The notes below the pieces were generated by a model. That model ran no database searches. It was given only the letters and a program-made list of their open reading frames with translations, and was not told where the DNA came from. Position numbers and translations under genes: made by a program. A DNA stretch of 42,529 nt from Acetothermia bacterium 64_32 (GTDB taxonomy: Bacteria; Bipolaricaulota; Bipolaricaulia; Bipolaricaulales; Bipolaricaulaceae): positions 1 through 42,529 of the forward strand of contig LGFI01000018.1 of NCBI GenBank assembly GCA_001508155.1. Direction: 5' to 3'. How positions within the stretch are numbered: position 1 is the stretch's first letter; each line of letters starts with the position of its first letter. Shown in pieces: positions 14,683-22,738 of this stretch.

Positions 14683-15912
14683 ATGGACCCACTACTTGCA
14701 ACCGGGTTGATCTTGTCTTTGGGGCTGCTCTTTGGGGAGATCGCCCAGCGGCTTGGGTTCCCCCGGGTGGCGGGCTATATCCTGGCCGGGATCGTCCTTA
14801 ACCCGAAGATAAGCGGGGCCCTCCCGCCGTCCTTCCTTTCGGGGACCGATCCCATCGTGAACGCCGCCTTGGCCATCATCACCTTCGAGGTGGGGGGGAC
14901 GTTGGCCATCGGCCCCTTGCGGGAGCTGGGGAAGGGGATCGTTTCCCTGGCGCTTGGGGAGGCGGAGCTTGCTGCCCTGGCCATCCTGGCCGGGAGCGTC
15001 TTGTTTCTCCCCTTCCTGGTAGACCTCCCCGCCGGCACGGGCTTCGCCGCGGCCGTCCCCCTGGCTTTGCTCCTGGGGGCCTTGGGCTCGCCCACCGATC
15101 CCTCGGCCACCCTGGCCGTGATCCACCAGTACCGGGCCAAGGGGATGGTTTCCTTCAGCGTGATGGGGGCAGCCGCCTTCGACGATGCTTTGGGCATCAT
15201 CAACTTCAGCGTGGCCTCGGCCTTGGCCGGGGTCCTCTTGGCCCACTCCCAGGCCACCGCCTTCTCCTTCCTCGAACCTTTCTTGGTGATCCTGGGTTCG
15301 ATCGCCCTGGGGGTTGCCCTGGGCCTTGGTTACCACTGGCTGGTCAGGCTCCTGGGGGGAAGCGAGGACGGGGTGCTGATCGCCCTGGCCGCCACCCTCC
15401 TTTTTTTGGGCTACGGGCTTGCCTCGGCCTTGGGGTTCGACCAGCTCCTCGTGACCATGGCCGCCGGGGTAACGGTGGTGAACCTGCGCCGGACCCGGCC
15501 CCGCATCTTCCAGCTCTTGGAAAGGCACGTGGAGCCACTGGTTTTCCTCCTCTTTTTCACCTTAAGCGGCATGTACTTGGATTTCGGAGTTTTGCTTAGG
15601 CATCTTCCGGTGGTGCTTCTTTTCGTGGCCTTTCGCACGGTGGGGAAGCTAGGGGGGGCGTATCTGGGGGCCGGTTTAGGCCGGGCCCCCCATCCGGTGC
15701 GTCGGTACACGGGCTGGGGCTTGATACCCCAGGGGGGGATAGTGATCGGGCTGGCGCTCACCCTGAAGGGGGTCCCTGAGCTCGCCCCCCTGGCGGATGT
15801 CCTGGTGAACGTGATCATCGGGGCCACGGTGATCCACGAGCTCGTGGGCCCCTTCACCGCGAAATTCGCCCTGGAGCGGGCAGGGGAGATCCGGGTTAAG
15901 GAGCGGGCATAG
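14683..15912 (+). CDS. cation:proton antiporter (CPA family)
   Basis: A 409-residue membrane protein with about twelve hydrophobic segments, typical of monovalent cation/proton antiporters that exchange Na+ or K+ for H+ in pH and sodium homeostasis. Recognisable motifs are the N-terminal FGEIAQRLGFPRVAGYILAG, LGSPTDPSATLAV (about 143-155) and AAFDDALGIINF with paired aspartates (about 164-175) in the ion-binding core. A long C-terminal regulatory domain is absent. It is divergent from the ArsB/NhaD-type permease across about 80 bases holding promoters for both, so the two transporters may be coregulated. Two bases separate its stop from the alcohol dehydrogenase start. Confidence 0.85.
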   Translation: MDPLLATGLILSLGLLFGEIAQRLGFPRVAGYILAGIVLNPKISGALPPSFLSGTDPIVNAALAIITFEVGGTLAIGPLRELGKGIVSLALGEAELAALAILAGSVLFLPFLVDLPAGTGFAAAVPLALLLGALGSPTDPSATLAVIHQYRAKGMVSFSVMGAAAFDDALGIINFSVASALAGVLLAHSQATAFSFLEPFLVILGSIALGVALGLGYHWLVRLLGGSEDGVLIALAATLLFLGYGLASALGFDQLLVTMAAGVTVVNLRRTRPRIFQLLERHVEPLVFLLFFTLSGMYLDFGVLLRHLPVVLLFVAFRTVGKLGGAYLGAGLGRAPHPVRRYTGWGLIPQGGIVIGLALTLKGVPELAPLADVLVNVIIGATVIHELVGPFTAKFALERAGEIRVKERA

Positions 15913-15914
15913 AT

Positions 15915-16913
15915 ATGCGGGCCCTGGTCCTTGAGCGGCAAGCTCCGGTCGAGGAGCGGCCGCTCCTGCTCCGGGAGGTGCCGGCCCCCGAACCGGGGCC
16001 AGGGGAAGTGCTGGTTGAGGTCTCGGCCTGTGGGGTGTGCCACACCGACCTCCACCTTGTGGAGGGGGATCTGCCCATGCACAAAAGCCCGGTGATCCCC
16101 GGGCACCAGGTCGTGGGCCGCCTGAAGGCCTTGGGCCGTGGGGTCAGGGGGCTTTCCGTGGGCGACCGGGTGGGGGTGGCATGGCTCCATTGGGCGTGTG
16201 GTAAATGCCGCTTTTGCCGCCGCGGCCTGGAAAACCTATGCGAAAACGCGCTTTTCACGGGCTGGGACGTGGACGGGGGCTTCGCCCAGGAGGCGGTGGC
16301 CAGGGCCGAGTTCGTCTACCCCATCCCCCACCGGTTCCCTGACGCCAAGGCGGCCCCGCTCCTCTGCGCGGGGATCGTGGGGTATCGGGCGCTGAAGCTG
16401 GCCATCTGCGACAAGGAGCCAGGGAGGCTGGGCCTGTACGGCTTTGGGGCCTCGGCCCACATCGCCATCCAGATCGCCCGGCACCTGGGCTGGGAGGTGT
16501 ACGTGTTCACCCGGAGCCCCCAGAACAAGGCGCTGGCCAGGGAGCTAGGGGCAGTTTGGGTGGGGGAAGCCCAGGATCGTCCTCCAAAGCCCCTGGAGGC
16601 GGCGGTGATCTACGCCCCCGCCGGGTGGATCGTCCCCGAGGCCTTGCGGTCCCTGGACAAAGGGGGGCGGCTTTCCCTGGCCGGGATCCACATGACCCCG
16701 ATCCCCGAGCTCCCCTATGGGCTCCTTTACCACGAGCGCGAGGTGCGATCGGTGGCCAACGCCACCGGACAGGACGCCCAGGAGCTGTTGCGGTATGCCG
16801 CCGAGATCCCCATCGAGCCCGAGGTCCAGACCTTCCCCTTGGATGCAGCCAACGACGCCCTTCAAATGCTTAAAGGAAGGAGGCTAAGGGGGGCTGCAGT
16901 CCTGGTGACCTGA
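15915..16913 (+). CDS. zinc-dependent alcohol dehydrogenase family protein
   Basis: A 332-residue medium-chain dehydrogenase/reductase. Catalytic zinc ligands fit CGVCHTD (C42) and GHQ (H64, with Gln where Glu is usual), plus a cysteine in LLCAGIVGYRAL. The structural zinc lobe is CGKCRFCRRGLENLC (C95, C98, C101, C109). The nucleotide-binding region reads LGLYGFGASAHIAIQIARHLG rather than the classic GxGxxG, which is typical of one subgroup of these proteins. It probably oxidises or reduces an alcohol/aldehyde with NAD(P); the substrate is unknown. It directly follows the antiporter gene, and its 3' end overlaps the convergent NUDIX gene by 30 bases. Confidence 0.88.
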   Translation: MRALVLERQAPVEERPLLLREVPAPEPGPGEVLVEVSACGVCHTDLHLVEGDLPMHKSPVIPGHQVVGRLKALGRGVRGLSVGDRVGVAWLHWACGKCRFCRRGLENLCENALFTGWDVDGGFAQEAVARAEFVYPIPHRFPDAKAAPLLCAGIVGYRALKLAICDKEPGRLGLYGFGASAHIAIQIARHLGWEVYVFTRSPQNKALARELGAVWVGEAQDRPPKPLEAAVIYAPAGWIVPEALRSLDKGGRLSLAGIHMTPIPELPYGLLYHEREVRSVANATGQDAQELLRYAAEIPIEPEVQTFPLDAANDALQMLKGRRLRGAAVLVT

Positions 16914-17321
16914 TAGGAAGGCCTCTGCCCTGCGCAGGACGCCCCGCTGCTCCTCGTGGGTTATCCGCCCCAGTGCCTCCTCGTAGGGGAGCCAGCGCAT
17001 GTCCTTGATCTCCTTGGGGGCGGGGTTCCCGGCTTGTTGGGTTCGGGCAAGGAAGAAAACGACCTCCTTTTCCACCTGCTCGCCGCCCTGGAGGAAGCGG
17101 TAGGCGATCCTCTCCCGGAAGCCGGCCACGGGCTCAAGCCGGCCGATCCCCACCTCCTCGGCCACCTCCCTCCTGGCGGCGGAGAGCTCGTCCTCCCCCG
17201 GTTCTATGTGCCCTTTGGGGAACCCCCAGTGCCCCCCCTGTCGGTTGCAGACGATCAGGTAATGCCTTTTGCCGGAGACGTTGCGGAACAGGACGAACCC
17301 CGCAGCACGCTGGTGGGCCAT
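16884..17321 (-). CDS. NUDIX hydrolase (Ap4A-hydrolase-like)
   Basis: A 145-residue NUDIX enzyme. The full Nudix box GX5EX7REUXEEXGU is present at residues 37-59 (G37, E43, R51, E52, E55, E56, G58). The N-terminal AAGFVLFRNVSGKRHYLIV and the WGFPKGHIEPGE stretch resemble bis(5'-nucleosyl)-tetraphosphatases, which clear alarmone-like Ap4A, though NDP-sugar or mRNA-cap-like substrates cannot be excluded. The ATG lies 4 bases after the rpoB stop with no strong ribosome site, so it is probably translated by coupling at the end of the ribosomal protein/RNA polymerase operon. It occupies the place where rpoC usually lies. Its 3' end overlaps the alcohol dehydrogenase gene tail to tail. Confidence 0.88.
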   Translation of the reverse strand: MAHQRAAGFVLFRNVSGKRHYLIVCNRQGGHWGFPKGHIEPGEDELSAARREVAEEVGIGRLEPVAGFRERIAYRFLQGGEQVEKEVVFFLARTQQAGNPAPKEIKDMRWLPYEEALGRITHEEQRGVLRRAEAFLSGHQDCSPP

Positions 17322-17325
17322 GGGT

Positions 17326-20300
17326 TCATATCACGTCGAGCTCCCGGCCGCTTGAGTCATAGGCCTTGGGGGCCAGGCCCAGGCACTGCAGCTCCCTCCA
17401 CAACACCCGGAAGGACTCGGGGATCCCGGGCTTGGGGAAGTCCTCCCCCCTGAGGATCGCCTTGTAAAGCTGAACCCTGCCCTTGGCGTCGTCGGATTTC
17501 ACCGTGAGCATCTCCTGAAGGAGCGAGGCCGCCCCATACGCCTCCAGGGCCCATACCTCCATCTCCCCCAGGCGCTGGCCGCCGAACTGGGCCTTTCCCC
17601 CCAGGGGCTGCTGGGTGATGAGGGCATAGGGGCCGGTGGAGCGGGCGTGGATCTTGTCGGCGGCGATGTGCTCCAGCTTCAGGAGGTACATCACCCCCAC
17701 GGTCACTGGGGCCTTGTAGGGCTCGCCGGTGCGGCCGTCCCGCAGGATCACCTTCCCATCCCGCCGGGTCCCATCGGCCAGGCCATGCTTAACCAGCTCC
17801 TGGGTGAGCTCAGACAGGATCTCCTCCTCGCGGGCACCGTCGAACACCGGGGTCTCCACCTTCTCCCCCCGCAGGGTGGCCAGCCATCCTAGGTTCGTCT
17901 CGAAGATCTGGCCCAGGTTCATGCGGGAGGGGACCCCGAGGGGGTTGAGCACCACATCCAGGGGGGTGCCATCCGGGAGGAAGGGCATGTCCTCCTCCGG
18001 GAGGATCTTGGCGATCACCCCCTTGTTCCCATGCCGGCCGGCGAGTTTGTCCCCCACCGCAATGCGCCGCCTCTGGGCCACATACACCTTCACGAGCTCG
18101 TTCACCCCAGCCTCAAGCTCATCCCCGGCCGCCCGGGAAAGCCGCTTCACCCGGATGACCGTGGCCGTGCCGGTGATGGGGGGCATTTTCAACGATGTGT
18201 TACGAAAGTTACGCATCTTCTCCCCAAAGATCGATCGGAAGATGCGTTCCTCGGGGGTGGGTTCGGCCTCCCCCTTGGGGGTGATCTTCCCCACCAGGGT
18301 GGTCCCGGTCTTGACCTCCGTCCCCACCCGCACGATCCCGTGTTCATCCAGGTTCCTGAGGTCCTCCTTGGACACGTTGGGGATGTCGGCGGTGATCTCT
18401 TCGGGGCCGAGCTTGGTCTCCTCGGCCCGGACCTCGAACTCCTGGATGTGGATGGAGTCCAGGACGTTGTCCCGTACCAGGCGCTCTGAGACCACGATGG
18501 CGTCCTCGTAGTTGTAGCCCTCAAAGGGGAGGAACCCCACCAGGAGGTTGGTGCCCAGGGCCAGCTCCCCGTCCTGGGTGCACTGGGAGTCGGCGAGCAC
18601 ATCCCCTCGGCTCACCGTGTCCCCCGGCCTCACCAGTGGGCGCTGGTGGAGCAGGGTGTCCTGGTTTGAGCGCTCGAAGTTGAGGAGGCGATAGGTCTTG
18701 CGTACGGCCCCGGAGCGGATCACGATCTTTTGGGCGTCCACCTTCTCCACCACCCCGGCCTGCTCGCACAAGAGCACGGCCCCGGAATCCCGGGCGGCCT
18801 TCCCCTCCATCCCCGTCCCCACGATGGGGGCCTGGGGTTTCACCAGGGGTACGGCCTGCCTTTGCATGTTGGCCCCCATCAGGGCCCGGTTGGCATCGTC
18901 GTGCTCCAGGAACGGGATCAGGGAGGCGGAGACCCCCACGATGGTGCGGGGGGAGACCTCCAGGAAGTCCACCTCCTTGGGGGACACGTACATGATCTCC
19001 TCCCGCCCGGTGCGGATGGGAACCTTCTCCCCCAGGATGCGCCCGGACTCGTCCACCTCCACCGTGGCCGGGGCAATACGGTAGTTCTGCTCCTCATCGG
19101 CCATGAGATACTGGATCTTGCCGGTGACCACCCCGTTTTCCACCCGTACATACGGGGTCTCCAGGAACCCGTAGTCGTTCACCCGGGCGTAGACCGCCAT
19201 GGAGGTGATGAGGCCGATGTTCTGCCCCTCCGGGGTCTCGATGGGGCAGATGCGGCCGTAGTGGGAAGGATGTACGTCCCTCACCTCGATCTTGGCCCGG
19301 CGCGCGGATACCCCCCCCAGGGCCGACAGCCTCCGCTTGTGGGTAAGCTCCGAGAGGGGGTTGGTCTGCTCCAGGAACTGGGAGAGGCGCCCGGTGTAAA
19401 ACAGCATGTTCACCGCCGCCTGCACGGTACGGGCAGAGACGATCTTGCGGATCACATCGCGATCCTCCAGGTCCACCCGCGACAGCTTGTCCTGGGCGAT
19501 CCTCGCCATGCGCACAAGGCCCGCCCGCAGGGCGGCCTGGGCCTGCTCCCCGGGAAGCCGGACCCGCTTGTTTGCCAAATGGTCCTTCTCGTCCAAAAGC
19601 CTCCGGTCTTCCGGGGCCGCGATGAGGAGGTCCAGGGCCCGGAAGATGTCCTCCGGGGTCAGGTAGGTCTCCTGCCGGTCCATCCCCAGCTTCCTGTTCA
19701 GCTTGAACCGCCCGATGGGGGTCAGCCGGTAGGTCTCGGGGTCGAAGTAAAGGCCCTTCAGGTACTCCAGCATCTGCCCGAAGGCAGGTCGGTCACTGGA
19801 GCGGAACCGGTGGTAGATGTAACGCACCGCCTCCTCTTGGGTGGTGGTCTTGTCCTCCTGGAGGGCCTTGGCCACCGCCGGGTGGACGATGCGAACACTG
19901 CCCCGCCCCAGGGAGGCGAGCTTCTTGAGCCGGGCTTGGGAGAGCTCCTCCCCCACCTCCCAACGCTCGCCGTCCACCTCCAGGGATTCAGCCAAGAACG
20001 CGGCCTTCCAGGTTCCCAAACGATCGGGGAGCTCGGCCACCGGCACATTTAGGGAGTAGCGGGTGAGGATCTCCCTGGTCTCCATCCCCAGGGCCCGGAG
20101 GAAACAGGTGACCGGGACCTTCCCCCGGCGGTCCAGGTTCGCCCTCAGGGTCCAGCGCCGCAGGTCCAGGTCGATCTCCAGCCACGCCCCCAGCTCCGGC
20201 AGGAAATGGGCCCGGAAAAGGTGCGGTTCCTCTTGGGTGATGTAGAGGCCCGGCGAGCGGGTCAGCTCGTTCACCAGCGCGTTCTCCGTGCCGTTTATGA

Positions 20301-20643
20301 TGAAGGTGGCCCGGGAGGTCATGAGGGGGATGTCAGCCAGGTAGAGCTCCGCCTCCTTGATCAGACGGCCTGCGGACTTGAGACGGCCGATCACCCGGAG
20401 CGGGGCCGCGTAAGTCAGGTCCATCAGCCGGCACTCCCACTCGTCGTGCCTAGGCTCGCCCAGCCGAGGGTCCACCAGCTCCAGGATCAGGTCGTCCCTC
20501 CCGGGGGACCTAATGGGGGACACCTCGGCGAAGACCTCGGCGATCCCCTGGGTGAGGAACCGCTGGTAGGACCGCCGCTGATCGGCGGTCAGGTCAGGAG
20601 GATCTATCCACTCCCGCGCACGTCCGTAACGGCGTCTTGACAT
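17326..20643 (-). CDS. rpoB: RNA polymerase beta subunit
   Basis: A complete 1105-residue beta subunit, the short form without large lineage insertions, close in size to the Thermus protein. Conserved blocks include GRICPIETPEGQNIGL, the NLLVGFLPFEGYNYEDAI region, KLAGRHGNKGVI (active-site lysines) and the C-terminal PESFRVLWRELQCLGL clamp segment. The rifampicin pocket is unusual: LSQFLEQTNPLSELTHKRRLSALG gives E425 where E. coli has D516 and Leu for M515, and the preceding GSSQ is TGR. The ATG at 20643 follows rplL across a hairpin-containing 47-base gap. Strikingly, rpoC does not follow; a NUDIX gene does. The end of the protein is intact, so this is not an assembly truncation within rpoB. 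Confidence 0.98.
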   Translation of the reverse strand: MSRRRYGRAREWIDPPDLTADQRRSYQRFLTQGIAEVFAEVSPIRSPGRDDLILELVDPRLGEPRHDEWECRLMDLTYAAPLRVIGRLKSAGRLIKEAELYLADIPLMTSRATFIINGTENALVNELTRSPGLYITQEEPHLFRAHFLPELGAWLEIDLDLRRWTLRANLDRRGKVPVTCFLRALGMETREILTRYSLNVPVAELPDRLGTWKAAFLAESLEVDGERWEVGEELSQARLKKLASLGRGSVRIVHPAVAKALQEDKTTTQEEAVRYIYHRFRSSDRPAFGQMLEYLKGLYFDPETYRLTPIGRFKLNRKLGMDRQETYLTPEDIFRALDLLIAAPEDRRLLDEKDHLANKRVRLPGEQAQAALRAGLVRMARIAQDKLSRVDLEDRDVIRKIVSARTVQAAVNMLFYTGRLSQFLEQTNPLSELTHKRRLSALGGVSARRAKIEVRDVHPSHYGRICPIETPEGQNIGLITSMAVYARVNDYGFLETPYVRVENGVVTGKIQYLMADEEQNYRIAPATVEVDESGRILGEKVPIRTGREEIMYVSPKEVDFLEVSPRTIVGVSASLIPFLEHDDANRALMGANMQRQAVPLVKPQAPIVGTGMEGKAARDSGAVLLCEQAGVVEKVDAQKIVIRSGAVRKTYRLLNFERSNQDTLLHQRPLVRPGDTVSRGDVLADSQCTQDGELALGTNLLVGFLPFEGYNYEDAIVVSERLVRDNVLDSIHIQEFEVRAEETKLGPEEITADIPNVSKEDLRNLDEHGIVRVGTEVKTGTTLVGKITPKGEAEPTPEERIFRSIFGEKMRNFRNTSLKMPPITGTATVIRVKRLSRAAGDELEAGVNELVKVYVAQRRRIAVGDKLAGRHGNKGVIAKILPEEDMPFLPDGTPLDVVLNPLGVPSRMNLGQIFETNLGWLATLRGEKVETPVFDGAREEEILSELTQELVKHGLADGTRRDGKVILRDGRTGEPYKAPVTVGVMYLLKLEHIAADKIHARSTGPYALITQQPLGGKAQFGGQRLGEMEVWALEAYGAASLLQEMLTVKSDDAKGRVQLYKAILRGEDFPKPGIPESFRVLWRELQCLGLAPKAYDSSGRELDVI

Positions 20644-20652
20644 GGAAAACCA

Positions 20653-20673
20653 GGGCCACCCTATAGGTGGCCC
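20653..20673 (-). terminator. attenuator hairpin between rplL and rpoB
   Basis: An 8-base-pair stem (20653-20660 with 20666-20673, GGGCCACC/GGTGGCCC, loop of 5) is followed on the minus strand by TGGTTTTCC and the rpoB ATG. It could act as a weak attenuator or RNA-processing site, which is known between these two genes in E. coli. The T-run is only four bases, so partial readthrough is expected. Confidence 0.55.
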
Positions 20674-20690
20674 ATCACCCCCCTTTTTCG

Positions 20691-21062
20691 CTATCGCAGC
20701 TCGACCTCTGCCCCGGCGGCCTCAAGCTTCTTCTTCAGGTCCTCGGCCTCCTCTGGGCTAACCCCCTCTTTGATGACCGCCGGGACCTTGTCCACCAGCT
20801 CCTTGCACTCCTTGAGGCCCTTTCCGGTGATCTCCTTCACCACCTTGATGAGCTGGATCTTCTGCTGGCCGGCGCTGGTGACCACCACGTCCACCGTGTT
20901 CTTCTCCTCGGCCGCGGCCTCGGCCGCGGGCTGGGCCGCCACCGCCACCGGCACCGCCGCCTGGGCAGAAACCCCGAACCTCTCCTCGATGGCCGACACA
21001 AGCTCAGCCAGTTCCTTGACCGACATCTCCTCGATGGCCTGCAGGATCTCCTCTTTGGTCAT
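20691..21062 (-). CDS. rplL: 50S ribosomal protein L7/L12
   Basis: A 123-residue stalk protein that recruits translation factors to the ribosome. The N-terminal dimerisation helices ([18 protein letters not shown]) are joined by an Ala/Pro-rich hinge (about 37-55) to the conserved C-terminal domain, with [20 protein letters not shown] and [13 protein letters not shown]. Length and architecture are standard. It follows rplJ by 3 bases and precedes rpoB across a hairpin, in the classic rplKAJL-rpoB order. It should be made in excess over L10, since two or three L7/L12 dimers bind each L10. Confidence 0.98.
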   Translation of the reverse strand: MTKEEILQAIEEMSVKELAELVSAIEERFGVSAQAAVPVAVAAQPAAEAAAEEKNTVDVVVTSAGQQKIQLIKVVKEITGKGLKECKELVDKVPAVIKEGVSPEEAEDLKKKLEAAGAEVELR

Positions 21063-21065
21063 AGC

Positions 21066-21590
21066 TCACCCCTTCTTCTCTTTTTGCCTTTTGACTTCCA
21101 CCAGGGCCAGGGCCAGCCCCCGGATGATCCCGGAAAGGGCTACCGCAAGCCCCCGAATCGGCCCGGCCAGCCCCCCGGCCAGCCTCGCCAGGAGCTCCTC
21201 CCGGGAGGGCAGGGTGGCATACCAGTCAACCTTCTCCGGGGGGACCGGCTCCCCCTCAAACAGGCCGGCCTTGATCTGGAAATGCCCGTACCTCTTGGCA
21301 CACTCCCGCGAGACCTTGTAGGGCAGTGTGGGGTCGTCCCGGCCCAGGACGATGGCGTTCGGCCCCCGCAGATACTCCACCAGGAACCCTGCCCCGACCT
21401 CCTGAGCCGCCCGACGGGCCAGGGTGTTCTTCACCACCCGGAACTCAACCCCCTCCTTCCGCATCAGCCGGCGGAGCTCCACACATTCACTTGCGGTGAG
21501 CCCCAGGTAGTCCACCAACACCACGGACCGGGCCTGCGCTAGCTTTTCCTTCAGCTCCTCAACCTGGGCTAACTTCTCCGGCCTCGGCAT
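21066..21590 (-). CDS. rplJ: 50S ribosomal protein L10
   Basis: A 174-residue protein forming the base of the ribosomal stalk, binding 23S rRNA through its N-terminal domain and L7/L12 through its C-terminal helix. The N-terminus MPRPEKLAQVEELKEKL and the motif VVLVDYLGLTASECVELRR are typical, as is VKNTLARRA at about 56-64. The C-terminal helix (LVEVKRQKEKKG) is the L7/L12 docking region and is of ordinary length. It lies between rplA and rplL in the ribosomal operon. In other bacteria the L10-L12 complex represses its own mRNA leader; the gap of only 9 bases from rplA leaves no room for a separate leader here. Confidence 0.96.
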   Translation of the reverse strand: MPRPEKLAQVEELKEKLAQARSVVLVDYLGLTASECVELRRLMRKEGVEFRVVKNTLARRAAQEVGAGFLVEYLRGPNAIVLGRDDPTLPYKVSRECAKRYGHFQIKAGLFEGEPVPPEKVDWYATLPSREELLARLAGGLAGPIRGLAVALSGIIRGLALALVEVKRQKEKKG

Positions 21591-21599
21591 CGTACCCCC

Positions 21600-22304
21600 T
21601 TACACGGCCTGCGCTGCCTTGACGAGCTCCCCTGTGTCCACCTGGATCCCAGGCCCCATGGTGGAGGAGATGGTCACCCTTTGGATGTATTTGCCCTTTG
21701 TCCCCTCCGGTTTCCGGTCCAGGATGGCCCGGGTGAGGACGAGGAGGTTCTCCTGGAGTTGGTCGGTCTCGAAGTCCACGCGGCCGAACGGGGCGTGTAC
21801 GATCCCGTAGCGATCGGCGCGGAACTCGATCATCCCCGCCTTCAGCTCCCGCACGAGCCTTGCGATGTCCTGGGTTACCGTCCCCGTCTTGGGTGAGGGC
21901 ATCAGGCCCCTGGGGCCCAGGATCCGGCCGAGCCGCCCCACCAGGGGCATCATGTCCGGGGTGGCCGCCACCCTATCGAACTCCAGCCACCCCTCCTTCT
22001 GGATCCTCTCAGCCAGCTCCTCGCCGCCCACGTAATCGGCCCCGGCCTCTTCCGCCTCCCGGATCTTCTCCCCCCGGGCGAACACGAGCACCCGCACCGT
22101 CTTGCCGGTGCCGTGGGGCAGGGAGCATGCCCCCCTCACCATGTGCTGGGACGGGTTTATCCCCAGGTTGAAGGCCGCCTCCGCCGTCTCGGGGAACCGG
22201 GCGGTGGCCAGCTTCTTCATGAGCTCGATCGCCTCCCGCACGGGGTAAACCCGCTCTCGCTCCAGCGTGGCCACAAGTTCGCGGTACCTGCGGCTCCTCA
22301 TCAC
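21600..22304 (-). CDS. rplA: 50S ribosomal protein L1
   Basis: A 234-residue protein of the mobile L1 stalk that helps deacylated tRNA leave the E site. Family stretches include [26 protein letters not shown] at the N-terminus (shown by its start and length), [14 protein letters not shown], the second domain [26 protein letters not shown], and the C-terminal [15 protein letters not shown]. Length matches the family. Its start overlaps the rplK stop by 4 bases (ATGA), so translation is coupled. L1 commonly represses the rplKA mRNA, but no mimic of the rRNA site was looked for in detail. Confidence 0.97.
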   Translation of the reverse strand: MMRSRRYRELVATLERERVYPVREAIELMKKLATARFPETAEAAFNLGINPSQHMVRGACSLPHGTGKTVRVLVFARGEKIREAEEAGADYVGGEELAERIQKEGWLEFDRVAATPDMMPLVGRLGRILGPRGLMPSPKTGTVTQDIARLVRELKAGMIEFRADRYGIVHAPFGRVDFETDQLQENLLVLTRAILDRKPEGTKGKYIQRVTISSTMGPGIQVDTGELVKAAQAV

Positions 22305-22729
22305 CTTACCACCTCGATCCCCATGTTCTTGGCCGTGCCGAGCACGGTGCGGATCGCCGCCTCCAGGTCGTCGGTGTTGAGGTCTGGGAGCTTGCGTTCC
22401 GCTATGCGGCGGACCTGCTCCATGGTCACCCGGCCCACCTTCAGGCGGTTGGGCTCTGGCGAGCCCTTGTCGATCCCGGCCGCCTTCTTCAAGAGCACCG
22501 CCACCGGCGGGGCCTTCAGCACGAAGTCGAAGGAGCGGTCCTGATATACCGTGATCTCCACCGGGATGATCAGCCCCGGCTCCTCGCCGGCGGTGGCCTC
22601 GTTGAACCGCTTACAGAACTCCATGATGTTTACCTTGTGCTCGCCCAGGGCCGGGCCCACCGGGGGGGCGGGGTTGGCCTGCCCGGCCGGGATCTGGAGC
22701 TTTATCTTCGCCACCACGTTCTTTGCCAT
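22301..22729 (-). CDS. rplK: 50S ribosomal protein L11
   Basis: A 142-residue protein at the GTPase-associated centre that, with 23S rRNA, responds to translation factors and stringent-response activation. The N-terminal proline-rich domain ([21 protein letters not shown]) and the RNA-binding C-terminal domain ([24 protein letters not shown]) are both complete. The proline residues that bind thiostrepton in sensitive bacteria are present. The ATG at 22729 lies 9 bases after nusG within the secE-nusG-rplKAJL-rpoB cluster, the standard bacterial order. Confidence 0.98.
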   Translation of the reverse strand: MAKNVVAKIKLQIPAGQANPAPPVGPALGEHKVNIMEFCKRFNEATAGEEPGLIIPVEITVYQDRSFDFVLKAPPVAVLLKKAAGIDKGSPEPNRLKVGRVTMEQVRRIAERKLPDLNTDDLEAAIRTVLGTAKNMGIEVVR

Positions 22730-22738
22730 CCTCCCTCC

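Noticed and set aside
15411-16190. Open frame opposite the antiporter/alcohol dehydrogenase junction
   Set aside because: Antisense to two well-supported genes and without motifs.
18730-20052. A 440-residue open frame opposite rpoB
   Set aside because: Antisense to a fully conserved gene, rich in His/Gly/Leu with no recognisable motif; an effect of GC-rich third positions.
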